Positions 1-7,518 of a stretch of DNA of 14,982 bases are shown here, in pieces; position 1 is the first letter of the stretch; the number at the start of each line of letters is the position of its first letter. Source of the stretch: Verrucomicrobiota bacterium. Its GTDB lineage: Bacteria > Verrucomicrobiota > Verrucomicrobiia > Chthoniobacterales > UBA10450. The notes below the pieces were generated by a model. It made no database searches. It saw only the letters and a list, made by a program, of their open reading frames with translations, and was not told where the DNA came from. The DNA lies in NCBI GenBank assembly GCA_003219925.1, contig QHQU01000011.1, forward strand, positions 1 to 14,982, read 5' to 3'. The position numbers and the translations under genes were made by a program.

Positions 1-9
1 CGTCATTTT

Positions 10-1719
10 TTGATCGTGAATCTATCTCCGGAAAACAAGGTGGCAGGCGTTCTCACTCCACTCTTCGCGCTACGAAGCGAGAAGGGTCTCGGAATCGGCG
101 ATGTTGCGACGTTGCGCGAGTTCATCGTGTGGGCGCGCGAGATTGGATTTGGCGTAGTGCAACTCCTACCGATCAATGAAGTCGGCCGCGATAACTCACC
201 TTACAACGCGATCAGCGCGATGGCGATTGAGCCGATGACATTGCATCTTGCTCCGGATTCGCCGGAGGAACTGACGCGCGAGGCATTTGAGAGGGCGACG
301 GCTAACGAGAATCTAGCCGCGCTGCGACGAGGGCCGGTGAAATACGAACGCGTTCGGAAGTTAAAACGGGAATTACTCGAGCGTGCGTTTGGGAATTTTC
401 AACTTAACGCGACCGCAAACCGTCGGTCGGCCTTCGAGGAATTTTGCGATCATGAATCTAGCTGGCTTAAACCGTATTCATTTTTTCGCGCCCTCATGGA
501 AATAAACCGGGAGAGCGAAACGTGGGACGAATGGAAGCGGGAACATCGCGACCCGCAAACAGCACACTCCTGGCTGGCGGAACAGTCACCAGAGATGCGA
601 GCACAATTTTCTGCGCGCGAGAGATTCTTTTGCTACGCGCAGTGGATCGCGGATGAGCAATGGCGTGAGCTAAGGAAATTTGCGGAGGAAAATGGGGTGG
701 CGCTTATGGGCGACATTCCCTTCGGCGTCAGTTATTACAGCGCGGATGTTTTCACTGAGCGCAACATCTTCCATCTCGATTGGTCAGGGGGCGCGCCCCC
801 GGAACCGTATTTCAAAGATGACCAGTTCACGATCAAGTGGGGACAGAACTGGGGGATCCCGGTTTATAACTGGCCGGCGATGCGCGCGCAGGATTTCGCC
901 TGGTGGCGACAGCGGGTGCGCGGCGTAAAACGAATCTTCCACATTTTCCGCATCGACCACGTCCTCGGATTTTATCGGATCTACGCATTTCCGTGGCGAC
1001 CAAATAGGAACGCGGAATTTCTCCCACTGACCGAGGCGCAAATGCTGGAGAAAACCGGCGGGCGATCTCCTCATTTCGCGCCGCGCGATGATGAGAGCGC
1101 GGAGAGTTGCGCAGCGAACCAACAGGAGGGAGAAGAATATTTGCAGGTGGTGCTTGCAGAGAGTGGAGCGACGCGGGTGGTGGGAGAAGACCTCGGCACA
1201 GTCCCGAGATATGTGCGACCAAGCTTGCGATCGCTTGGCATCGCCGGATTCAAGATTCCGCAGTGGGAATTTCTGCACGGGCAAATGACGCCTGGAAATA
1301 AGTTTGAGCGGTTATCGGTCACGACTTACGCGACCCACGATCACAAACCGATTCGCGAATTGTGGGCCGAGACCCTAGATGAAAAAGCGCCGACCCGCGA
1401 ACAAGCGCGGGAGGATTTGCTCAAGATCGCGCAGTTCGCCAGGATCACGCAGCGGGAAGGCCTCGAATACGAACGCGATTTTTATCCGGCGATGATGAGC
1501 GCGCTGTTCAACAGCAACTCGTGGATTGCGATTGTGATGATCACCGATCTGCTCGCGCGGAGAGACCGCTTCAATGTTCCCGGCACGGCCGCGATGACGA
1601 ACTGGACGCGCCGTTTGCCGAAAACTGTGGCGCAGATGCGCGCCAGTCCCGCCTTTGGCCGGCGGATGAAACTCGTGCACGAGCTGCTGTTGGAAAGCAG
1701 ACGCTTGGCAGCCTCGTGA
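10..1719 (+). CDS. malQ: 4-alpha-glucanotransferase (amylomaltase, GH77)
   Basis: Cytoplasmic enzyme that moves alpha-1,4-glucan segments between maltodextrins, in glycogen/starch and maltose metabolism. The 569-residue product begins with the family's N-terminal pattern (GVLTPLFALRSEKGLGIGD, about residues 13-31) and carries LLPINEVGRDNSPYNAISA. The catalytic set is intact: Asp316 in RIDHVLGFYRIY (nucleophile), Glu393 in VGEDLGTVP (acid/base) and Asp444 in YATHDHKP. DIPFGVSYYSADVF lies before the barrel centre. The length is typical for bacterial MalQ. The start is uncertain: TTG at 10 and GTG at 16 are the only candidates, there is no ATG, and the frame is open to base 1, so the true start could lie outside the window. 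The gene converges on the FG-GAP gene with an 11-nt gap and no obvious terminator. Family assignment is secure; the start is not. Confidence 0.93.
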   Translation: MIVNLSPENKVAGVLTPLFALRSEKGLGIGDVATLREFIVWAREIGFGVVQLLPINEVGRDNSPYNAISAMAIEPMTLHLAPDSPEELTREAFERATANENLAALRRGPVKYERVRKLKRELLERAFGNFQLNATANRRSAFEEFCDHESSWLKPYSFFRALMEINRESETWDEWKREHRDPQTAHSWLAEQSPEMRAQFSARERFFCYAQWIADEQWRELRKFAEENGVALMGDIPFGVSYYSADVFTERNIFHLDWSGGAPPEPYFKDDQFTIKWGQNWGIPVYNWPAMRAQDFAWWRQRVRGVKRIFHIFRIDHVLGFYRIYAFPWRPNRNAEFLPLTEAQMLEKTGGRSPHFAPRDDESAESCAANQQEGEEYLQVVLAESGATRVVGEDLGTVPRYVRPSLRSLGIAGFKIPQWEFLHGQMTPGNKFERLSVTTYATHDHKPIRELWAETLDEKAPTREQAREDLLKIAQFARITQREGLEYERDFYPAMMSALFNSNSWIAIVMITDLLARRDRFNVPGTAAMTNWTRRLPKTVAQMRASPAFGRRMKLVHELLLESRRLAAS

Positions 1720-1730
1720 ACGGACTGCGT

Positions 1731-3836
1731 TTACTGCGGCGGCCAGCTCCAACCGGCCGAAAGAGGGGGGCCGTAGGCGCCGCCAATAAAGGTGTTGTTG
1801 TTGAGATACCAGATTGCTGTCTGCCGAGTGGCGGGCGCGTAAAGCAAGAAGTCTGGCTTCCCATCGCGGTTGAAATCAGCCGCGCCAACCAATTGATAGC
1901 CGCTGGCAATATTTGGTCCAAACCGCACGCTGCTCACACTGGCTCCAGATAAATACCAGATGGCGGATTGCTGCGTGCCGGCGTTGAAAAGTGCATAATC
2001 GCGTTGCCCATCACCATCAAAGTCCGCCACGCCAGCTACACTCCAACCGGCGGGAAGCGTCCCGCTGTAGGCGCCGCTTATCAGCATGTTGTTGTTCAGG
2101 TACCACTGTGCGGTCTGATGCGTCGCCGTATTATAAAGCAGATAATCTGGTTTGCCGTCGTTATTGAAATCAGCCGTCGCAATCAATCGCCAGCCAGGGG
2201 GAAGAGTTGGCCCGTAAACACCGCGCAGGAACGTTACACCAGACAAATACCAGATCGCGGTCTGGCGCGTGTTGAGATTAAAGAGCGCGAAATCGGGATG
2301 GCCGTCGCCATCGAAATCCGCGAGATCGATCAAACTCCAGCCCGCCGGAAGCGTCTTCCCATAAGTGCCTCCGATAAAAACGTTATTATCCAGATACCAG
2401 ACAGCTGTCTGCCTTGTACTTCCGCTATACAGAACATAATCGGGTTTGCCGTCGCCGTTGATATCGGCGAGAAAAGCGCGCGGCGGCAAGCTCGCGACAT
2501 CGTAACCGAGCACATCCAGCGTGATTCCTTCTGGCGAGCTAACTGCGATATCAGCCGCCTGGCCCTGACATCCAAATGCATTCTGCACATAAAAATTTGT
2601 TTGGGGGCACGGGCCGCTCAGCCAATCGCCGAGATCGCCAGCGGAATCTTGGTTCAAGACAATGATCCTGCTCGTGCCGCCATCGATTGATAGATAGCGC
2701 GTGCCGCTCGATGTATGGTTTCGAGTTCCCCGCGCCGACCAGCTGAACAAATCTTCCGGCTGCAGATCGCCACTGCTGGGCGCAGATGAGCCGATGGCCA
2801 TGATTTCATCGATCTCGTGCTCAATCCCGGTCTGCGCATCGAAAAAGCCGCTCCTCGGAGGGCGGTTGAACAAAAAGGGGTCAGAAGAGTTGATGGTGAC
2901 GATTCCATCATAAGGCGCGCCGGAACCGACAGTTCCGTTGGCAAAAATGCCCGGCGGCGTATCCAAGCCGATTGCTCGTCCGTTCGCGCTCGATACGACC
3001 ACGTTGGCCGACAATGCGCTCGAGGGCAGACTCGCCCGCGCAGTGAAGTCGTTACTGCTCGTGGAGTCGGCTACCAAGGCATTGATATATTCGCTCCAGG
3101 TGAAGGAAATAACGGCGAACTCGCTTTGCGAAACTCCTCCCAACGGGCTACCGTCCGCCCCCTTGGTCGAATAGCGGAAAAGGATCGGAATGGTGAGGCG
3201 ATCGCTGAAGAGTGACTCGAAAACAGCAATCGCGCGATTGATGGCAGCCTCGATTGCCGCTGCGTTCGGATTACTCGTGATCGATCCGTCGAAGGTCGCG
3301 TTAATGATCAGTCCGCTGCTTGCGGTGGTGGTAGCGCTGGCCACGTCAACGCTGCTGCCCGCGCCGCTCGCATTGTAAGCTCGCACCCGATAGTAATAGG
3401 TCGTGCCTTGCTTCAACTGAGTAACTACTCGTCCAGTGACGTTGCCGACATCCAGATCGCGATAGCCATCCACGGAGGTTTCAAAGCGCGGGCTGCTCGA
3501 CACATCCAAGCGGTACCCTGTTGCACCGGCCACCGTGGCCCAAGTAGCCATAAAACTGGTGCGAGTTTGTGGCGCCGGTAGAAAGGCGCGTTCAGAGTGG
3601 GCGGCCGTTCCGTTTTGCTGGGGCAACTCCATTAAATCTAGCGACCTGCTGTGCGTTGCATGGATTGCGGCCCGTGGTGCTAACACAGGCGGCGCTTCGT
3701 CGTGGCGTTCGGGAGAGCTGCTGCCTGCTCCAGATGGGAAGGTTCCAACAGCGGCAATCCAACCAAATAGACGAATGCTGCGGCTGACACCAACGCGTCT
3801 CACCAGCGCAGGGCAGCACCATCCCTTTTCAATCAT
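1731..3836 (-). CDS. Secreted Fn3 / metalloprotease-like / FG-GAP repeat protein
   Basis: A 701-residue predicted exported protein. The N terminus (about 1-40) has Arg residues followed by a modestly hydrophobic GWIAAVG stretch, a weak signal-peptide candidate. Residues about 85-172 look like a fibronectin type III domain (TWATVAGATGYRLDVSSS, then TTYYYRVRAYNASGAGS). Residues about 175-455 resemble the secreted NF038122-type metalloprotease family, with a motif H340-E341-I-D-E344 where HExxH is expected. Residues 458-701 are five 49-residue FG-GAP/VCBS-like repeats, each opening with a Ca2+-loop signature such as DINGDGKPD or DFDGDGHPD and containing a QTAIWYL strand; the protein ends on the last repeat. 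The likely role is an extracellular or surface protein with a calcium-stabilised propeller-like tail. Protease activity is doubtful because of the Glu substitution. It is transcribed away from mdh, and no strong ribosome-binding site is seen before the ATG at 3836. Confidence 0.8.
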   Translation of the reverse strand: MIEKGWCCPALVRRVGVSRSIRLFGWIAAVGTFPSGAGSSSPERHDEAPPVLAPRAAIHATHSRSLDLMELPQQNGTAAHSERAFLPAPQTRTSFMATWATVAGATGYRLDVSSSPRFETSVDGYRDLDVGNVTGRVVTQLKQGTTYYYRVRAYNASGAGSSVDVASATTTASSGLIINATFDGSITSNPNAAAIEAAINRAIAVFESLFSDRLTIPILFRYSTKGADGSPLGGVSQSEFAVISFTWSEYINALVADSTSSNDFTARASLPSSALSANVVVSSANGRAIGLDTPPGIFANGTVGSGAPYDGIVTINSSDPFLFNRPPRSGFFDAQTGIEHEIDEIMAIGSSAPSSGDLQPEDLFSWSARGTRNHTSSGTRYLSIDGGTSRIIVLNQDSAGDLGDWLSGPCPQTNFYVQNAFGCQGQAADIAVSSPEGITLDVLGYDVASLPPRAFLADINGDGKPDYVLYSGSTRQTAVWYLDNNVFIGGTYGKTLPAGWSLIDLADFDGDGHPDFALFNLNTRQTAIWYLSGVTFLRGVYGPTLPPGWRLIATADFNNDGKPDYLLYNTATHQTAQWYLNNNMLISGAYSGTLPAGWSVAGVADFDGDGQRDYALFNAGTQQSAIWYLSGASVSSVRFGPNIASGYQLVGAADFNRDGKPDFLLYAPATRQTAIWYLNNNTFIGGAYGPPLSAGWSWPPQ
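1734..2465 (-). repeat. Five in-frame 147-bp FG-GAP repeats
   Basis: The 3' third of the secreted-protein gene consists of five tandem units of 49 codons (the last of 48), starting at residues 458, 507, 556, 605 and 654. Each starts with D-[IF]-[ND]-x-DG-x-x-D and has (Q/T)TA(I/V/Q)WYL about 20 residues later. Units 1, 3 and 5 share a YLxNNxxIxG(T/A)Y pattern; units 2 and 4 share YLSG. The array is therefore A-B-A-B-A, which implies duplication of a 98-residue double unit. Confidence 0.85.
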
Positions 3837-3851
3837 TGGAAGCTAGCCGTT

Positions 3852-3865
3852 TATCCGTTCGGATA
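3852..3865. repeat. Short perfect palindrome upstream of the secreted-protein gene
   Basis: TATCCG-TT-CGGATA lies in the 128-bp divergent spacer between the secreted-protein gene and mdh, 16 nt before the secreted-protein start codon. It could be a hairpin in that gene's leader or a regulator site. There is no T-tract in the right place for an intrinsic terminator. The function is unknown. Confidence 0.3.
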
Positions 3866-3964
3866 GAAAAAACAAGCGCGAAGTGCGATCTCCCTCACCT
3901 GCTCCTCGATGGCAGCGCGAAAATTCCGTGTTCCATCCCTGGTCATCCGTGGCTTAGTTAAGAC

Positions 3965-4888
3965 ATGACTTCTCCCATCAAAGTCGCCATTACCGGCGCG
4001 GCCGGACAAATCGGTTACTCGCTCGTTTTCAGAATTGCCTCCGGCGCCATGTTCGGGCCGGATCAACCGATCGCGCTTTCGCTCATCGAAATTCCGAACG
4101 CGCTCGCCGCCCTCGAGGGCGTGGTCATGGAGTTGCACGATTGCGCATTTCCATTGCTGAAAGCGATCACGCCGACCGCGGACCTCGATGAAGGATTTCG
4201 CGATGTGAATTGGGCCTTGCTCGTTGGTAGCGTGCCGCGCAAAGCGGGGATGGAACGAAAAGATCTGCTCGGAATCAACGGCAAAATCTTCATCGGACAG
4301 GGTCAGGCGATTGAAAAGAACGCGTCGGCTGATGTGCGGACTCTGGTCATTGGAAATCCGTGCAACACCAATTGTTTGATCGCGATGAATAACGCGAAAC
4401 AAATTCCGCCCGATCGCTGGTTTGCCATGACCCGGCTCGACGAAAATCGGGCCAAAGCGCAGCTCGCGCACAAAGCCGGCGTTGAGGTGACGGCGGTAAC
4501 GAATATGACGATTTGGGGAAATCATTCCGCCACCCAGTATCCGGACTTCTACAATGCAAAAATTAATGGCCGGGCAGCAAATGAAGTGATCGGTGACGAG
4601 AAGTGGTTGAAGGAAACATTTATTCAAACAGTGCAGCAACGGGGCGCCGCGATTATCAAGGCGCGCGGCTTATCGTCGGCAGCGTCGGCCGCAAACGCGG
4701 TGGTCGACACGGTGCGTTCATTGATAACTGATACGCCGAAGGAGGATTGGCACAGCGTCGCATTGTGTTCCACTGGCGAATATGGAGTCGAAAATGCAAT
4801 TAACGAATTCAGCCGCGGGAAGATCGACGCCAGCGTAAACGAATTAAAGGAGGAAAAATCGCTCGTCCAAGAATTGTTAGGTGCTTGA
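3965..4888 (+). CDS. mdh: Malate dehydrogenase (NAD-dependent, type 2), possibly internally shortened
   Basis: Interconverts malate and oxaloacetate in the TCA cycle; cytoplasmic. Key motifs are present: the nucleotide loop GAAGQIG (about 11-17), SVPRKAGMERKDLL with the substrate-binding arginines, GNPCNTN, RLDENRA, and WGNHS with the catalytic His. The product is 307 residues, whereas family members I recall are about 325-330. The shortfall lies near the C terminus. After Cys268-Ser269 the protein goes straight to TGEYGVENAINEFSRGKID, whereas relatives have about 20 more residues there (the YG(I/L)PEGLI...FP strand region). The frame stays open, so this is either a genuine in-frame deletion or an assembly artefact. 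The start at 3965 puts the Rossmann loop at the usual distance from the N terminus. A Shine-Dalgarno sequence is not evident. Confidence 0.92.
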   Translation: MTSPIKVAITGAAGQIGYSLVFRIASGAMFGPDQPIALSLIEIPNALAALEGVVMELHDCAFPLLKAITPTADLDEGFRDVNWALLVGSVPRKAGMERKDLLGINGKIFIGQGQAIEKNASADVRTLVIGNPCNTNCLIAMNNAKQIPPDRWFAMTRLDENRAKAQLAHKAGVEVTAVTNMTIWGNHSATQYPDFYNAKINGRAANEVIGDEKWLKETFIQTVQQRGAAIIKARGLSSAASAANAVVDTVRSLITDTPKEDWHSVALCSTGEYGVENAINEFSRGKIDASVNELKEEKSLVQELLGA

Positions 4889-4899
4889 TTGTCACGTTT

Positions 4900-5013
4900 T
4901 GTCATCCGAACCACGAGGAGGGTGAGAGACCTCACGAGCATGGGTTGTCGTCCAAGCTATTTTGCGTAGCACAACGGGATAGGTGAGGTCCCTCGCTTGC
5001 GCTCGGGATGACA
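4900..5013. repeat. 114-bp palindromic intergenic element
   Basis: The ends are a perfect 8-bp inverted repeat (TGTCATCC at 4900-4907, GGATGACA at 5006-5013). Nested inside are GACCTCAC (4928-4935) with GTGAGGTC (4983-4990), GTTGT (4944-4948) with ACAAC (4971-4975), and GCTA (4956-4959) with TAGC (4967-4970). The whole can fold into one long interrupted hairpin. The right half reads GAGGTCCCTCGCTTGCGCTC then GGGATGACA, a theme I recall from dispersed non-coding repeats in several environmental phyla. It begins 12 nt after the mdh stop codon and might act in transcript ending or stability. No transposase is nearby. Confidence 0.75.
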
Positions 5014-5258
5014 GCAGGAGAGCAAAGGATCCGCGAGCTCGGCGGAGGGTCGCCCGACCAATCCAGGCAGCCAGAAGACCCGTTTCTCAAGGACCGGCCG
5101 AACTCGTTCCCGATATCGCGGCTAAAGACGAGCAGCGTTCCAAGAAACAGCGCGGCACTGACCGCGATCGTGCGGCCATACCAGTCCTCGGGTGGGGCAT
5201 ATCGGTATGATGCCGCTATCTCGCAACCGGCTGGAACCCCCTTGGTCACCACAGGCAA
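4932..5258 (-). CDS. Doubtful small membrane protein ORF downstream of purC
   Basis: A 108-codon frame follows purC on the same strand, with its ATG at 5258, 10 nt after the purC stop. Residues about 28-50 (YGRTIAVSAALFLGTLLVFS) look like a single transmembrane helix preceded by APPEDW. The last 35 or so residues are translated from the palindromic element and are unlikely to be native. The start codon sits inside the hairpin at 5250-5268. It could be a real small membrane protein whose ends were overwritten by repeat insertions, a gene remnant, or chance. I do not recognise a family. Confidence 0.2.
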   Translation of the reverse strand: MPVVTKGVPAGCEIAASYRYAPPEDWYGRTIAVSAALFLGTLLVFSRDIGNEFGRSLRNGSSGCLDWSGDPPPSSRILCSPAVIPSASEGPHLSRCATQNSLDDNPCS

Positions 5259-5268
5259 GATGCCTGTG
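5250..5268. repeat. CACAGGC-type hairpin immediately after purC
   Basis: CACAGGCA (5250-5257), a 3-nt loop, then TGCCTGTG (5261-5268) form a perfect 8-bp stem that abuts the purC stop codon. There is no T-run, so it is not a classical intrinsic terminator, though it could block 3' exonuclease decay. It shares the CACAGG...CCTGTG theme with the double hairpin at 14514-14566, so both likely belong to one REP-like family. Confidence 0.65.
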
Positions 5269-6153
5269 TTACTCTAGTTTCCCACCGGTAAGACGCGAAA
5301 AAGCTTCGCGATATTTCGCGCTCGTCTTTTCAATAATCTCCCGCGGCAAATGGGGCGCGGGCGGCGTTTTGTCCCAGTCGAGTGTCTCCAGATAATCGCG
5401 CACAAATTGTTTGTCGAAACTGGGCGGGCTGATGCCGACGCGGTATTCATCGGCCGGCCAGAAACGGGAGGAATCGGGAGTCAGGCATTCGTCGATCAGC
5501 AGCAGCTCGTCGCCTAATCTCCCGAATTCGAATTTCGTGTCCGCGATAATGATTCCGCGGGCGGCGGCATATTCGCGTCCCGCCTGATAAAGTTCGAGAC
5601 TGAGATCGCGCGCCAACTCGATCAATTCCGCGCCGACCATGCCACCGGCCTCAGCGAGATCGATGTTAAGGTCGTGACCGACGTCGCTCTTGGTCGAGGG
5701 GGTGAAGATTGGCCCCGGTAATTTCGATGCCAGTTGCAGCCCGTCCGGCAGTTTCACGCCGCAGACCGACCCGGTTTGCTGGTAATCCTTCCAACCGGAA
5801 CCAGCAAGGTAACCGCGGACAACACACTCGATCGAGAGCGGCTCCGTCTTTTTTACGAGCATGGAGCGGCCCGCCAGTTGATCGCGAAAGGCACGCAACG
5901 ATTGCGGAAACTCATCGAAGTCCGCAGTGATGAAATGGTTTCTGGCGAAGTCGAGTTTTTGAAACCAGAAAGCGGAGATTTGATTCAAGACCGCGCCCTT
6001 ATACGGAATTGGATCCGGCAAAATGACGTCGAAGGCGGAAAGACGATCGCTGACGACGAAGAGCAAGGTATCGCCGAGGTCGAAAACTTCGCGCACTTTG
6101 CCACTGCGCAGTTTCTTAGTTCCAGGAAGTTTAATGTCACTTAGCGCTTGCAT
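5269..6153 (-). CDS. purC: Phosphoribosylaminoimidazole-succinocarboxamide (SAICAR) synthase
   Basis: Joins CAIR and aspartate with ATP to make SAICAR in de novo purine synthesis; cytoplasmic. From the ATG at 6153 the protein is 294 residues, normal for the family. It opens with MQALSDIKLPGTKKLRSGKV, continues REVFD and SDRLSAFDVILPDPIPYKGAVL, and has PLSIECVVRGYLAGSGWKDY, FTPSTKSDVGHD, IADTKFEFG and DECLTPDSSRFWP, all signature segments. The frame continues upstream to an ATG at 6363, but those extra 70 codons translate the repeat spacer and the start of the divergent methyltransferase gene, so the start at 6153 is preferred. A hairpin follows the stop codon directly. Confidence 0.95.
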   Translation of the reverse strand: MQALSDIKLPGTKKLRSGKVREVFDLGDTLLFVVSDRLSAFDVILPDPIPYKGAVLNQISAFWFQKLDFARNHFITADFDEFPQSLRAFRDQLAGRSMLVKKTEPLSIECVVRGYLAGSGWKDYQQTGSVCGVKLPDGLQLASKLPGPIFTPSTKSDVGHDLNIDLAEAGGMVGAELIELARDLSLELYQAGREYAAARGIIIADTKFEFGRLGDELLLIDECLTPDSSRFWPADEYRVGISPPSFDKQFVRDYLETLDWDKTPPAPHLPREIIEKTSAKYREAFSRLTGGKLE

Positions 6154-6179
6154 AGCGCTGACGATAGTCGCGGTCACGT

Positions 6180-6307
6180 TTGTAGGGCAAGCGCTCCCGT
6201 TTGCCATTGTAGCTGCCGCTGTCCCCAGCGGCAGAATCTCGGGTTTAGTCTGCCGCCGGAGACGGCGGCCGCTCCAGCGTTTGGCAGTCGACACGGCTGC
6301 CCTACAA
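6180..6307. repeat. Composite palindromic repeat (four hairpins inside an inverted repeat)
   Basis: A perfect 10-bp inverted repeat bounds the element: TTGTAGGGCA (6180-6189) and TGCCCTACAA (6298-6307). Inside are GGCAA/TTGCC (6186-6190, 6201-6205), CTGCCGCT/AGCGGCAG (6213-6220, 6227-6234), GCCGCCG/CGGCGGC (6252-6258, 6263-6269) and GGCAG/CTGCC (6283-6287, 6297-6301). It fills nearly the whole 162-bp divergent spacer between purC and the methyltransferase, so the promoters of both genes must lie in or next to it. It resembles BIME/REP-type non-autonomous elements. Confidence 0.75.
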
Positions 6308-6315
6308 TTGTTGTG

Positions 6316-7482
6316 ATGGCTGGAATTGTCGTTCGACCGCGAGCGCGGATTTTGCATGGCCACGACTGGGTTTTCTCGAGCGAAGTGCTGAAGGTTTTCG
6401 GCAATCCGGCTGACGGCGACGTCATTTCGATTAAGGATGGGCGAGACCGGATGTTAGGGAGCGCGATCTGGAATTCGAAGTCACAGATTGTGGCGCGCCG
6501 TTTTTCCCACCGCCGGCAGGATCTCGATCTCGATTTTTTCAAGCGGCGAATCGCGCAGGCGGCGGAATATCGGGACCGACGAAAAGTAACTCCACAACTG
6601 CATCGCGTTGTCTGGAGCGAGAGCGACGGGTTGCCGGGGATGATTCTCGATCGATACGGCGACCAATTTGTCCTGCAGCTAACGACTCTTGGGATGGATC
6701 AACGCAAGGAAATACTAATCAATGCCATCGGCGAAGTTCTGGGAGGGAGAACCATGATCGAGCGGAGTGACGCCGCCGTGCGACGCGCGGAAGGCTTGCC
6801 TCTAGCGAGCGGCGTTTTACGCGGTGAGGCACGGGAAACGGAATTCGAAATCTGCGGCGTGAAATTTTCGATCGATCTTTTGAGCGCGCAGAAAACCGGA
6901 TTTTATCTCGATCAGATTCCTCATTATCCGGTCGTCGCCAGCATCGCCGCGGGCCGGCGCGTCCTTGATTGCTTTACCAATGAAGGGGCGTTCGCCCTCA
7001 CCTGCGCGCGGGCAGGGGCGAGGGAAGTGATCGGGGTCGAGATGCAGGCCAGCGCAATCGCAGCGGCGCGGGATAACTCAAAACGCAATCAGCTACCGGT
7101 GCGATGGGTAGAGCAGGATGTCTTTGTCTATTTGCGAGCTGCCGAAAAAGCTGGGGCGCAATTTGATTTGATCGTCCTCGACCCGCCCTCGTTCACGAAA
7201 AGCAAGAGCCGCGTCCGCGATGCCATTCGCGGTTATCGCGAGCTGCACTTGCGCGCCTTCAAGTTGCTCTCGCGCGACGGAATCCTGGCAACGTTTTCCT
7301 GTTCGCACCACGTCACGGACACAATTTTATCCGAAACAATTTCGGCGGCCTTGGTAGACGCGCGTCGATCGGCCCGTCAGCTGCGCCGTTTCGAACAAGC
7401 GCTCGATCACCCCATTTTGCCGACCATGCCCGAGACGGAATATTTCAAGGGCGTGTTGTTGGAAATGAAGTCGTCGATTTGA
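6316..7482 (+). CDS. rlmI: Class I SAM-dependent rRNA methyltransferase (RlmI-like, 23S rRNA m5C)
   Basis: Predicted to methylate a cytosine of 23S rRNA (C1962 in E. coli RlmI) using S-adenosylmethionine. The 388-residue protein starts with a PUA-like RNA-binding domain (MAGIVVRPRARILHGHDWVF, then DGDVISIKDG). A linker follows (HRVVWSESDGLPGMILDRYGDQFVLQ), and then the Rossmann methyltransferase domain with VLDCFTNEGAFAL (SAM motif, about 216-228), GVEMQASAIAAARDN, LDPPSFTKSK around Asp289, and FSCSHHV with the expected catalytic Cys at 329. E. coli RlmI is 396 residues. An upstream ATG at 6148 would add 56 Cys/Pro/Arg-rich residues read through the palindromic repeat and overlapping purC, so 6316 is preferred. 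No clear Shine-Dalgarno sequence is seen. Exact target specificity is inferred from the family. Confidence 0.9.
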   Translation: MAGIVVRPRARILHGHDWVFSSEVLKVFGNPADGDVISIKDGRDRMLGSAIWNSKSQIVARRFSHRRQDLDLDFFKRRIAQAAEYRDRRKVTPQLHRVVWSESDGLPGMILDRYGDQFVLQLTTLGMDQRKEILINAIGEVLGGRTMIERSDAAVRRAEGLPLASGVLRGEARETEFEICGVKFSIDLLSAQKTGFYLDQIPHYPVVASIAAGRRVLDCFTNEGAFALTCARAGAREVIGVEMQASAIAAARDNSKRNQLPVRWVEQDVFVYLRAAEKAGAQFDLIVLDPPSFTKSKSRVRDAIRGYRELHLRAFKLLSRDGILATFSCSHHVTDTILSETISAALVDARRSARQLRRFEQALDHPILPTMPETEYFKGVLLEMKSSI

Positions 7483-7518
7483 AGGCAATTTTGGACGTCT
7501 TTAGAGATGCTTGCCATT

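Larger units (their letters stand above)
4889..5268. other. Intergenic stretch between mdh and purC with palindromic repeats
   Basis: This 380-bp stretch separates the facing 3' ends of mdh (+) and purC (-). It holds a 114-bp palindromic element (4900-5013), a hairpin directly after the purC stop (5250-5268), and between them about 235 bp in which the minus strand could encode a short membrane protein. I see no confident gene. Confidence 0.6.

Noticed and set aside
1968..2690. 240-codon plus-strand frame opposite the FG-GAP repeats
   Set aside because: Its internal periodicity mirrors the repeats on the coding strand; the calcium-loop motifs are on the minus strand.
3851..4639. 262-codon minus-strand frame opposite mdh
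   Set aside because: Antisense shadow of a gene with complete malate dehydrogenase motifs; no recognisable protein features.
6148..6315. 56-codon N-terminal extension of the rlmI-like gene from an upstream ATG
   Set aside because: It translates the palindromic repeat, is Cys/Pro/Arg-rich and unlike any PUA domain start, and overlaps the purC start; the ATG at 6316 gives the family's normal N terminus.
6154..6363. 70-codon N-terminal extension of purC
   Set aside because: It reads through the repeat spacer and into the divergent gene; the SAICAR synthase pattern begins right at the ATG at 6153.
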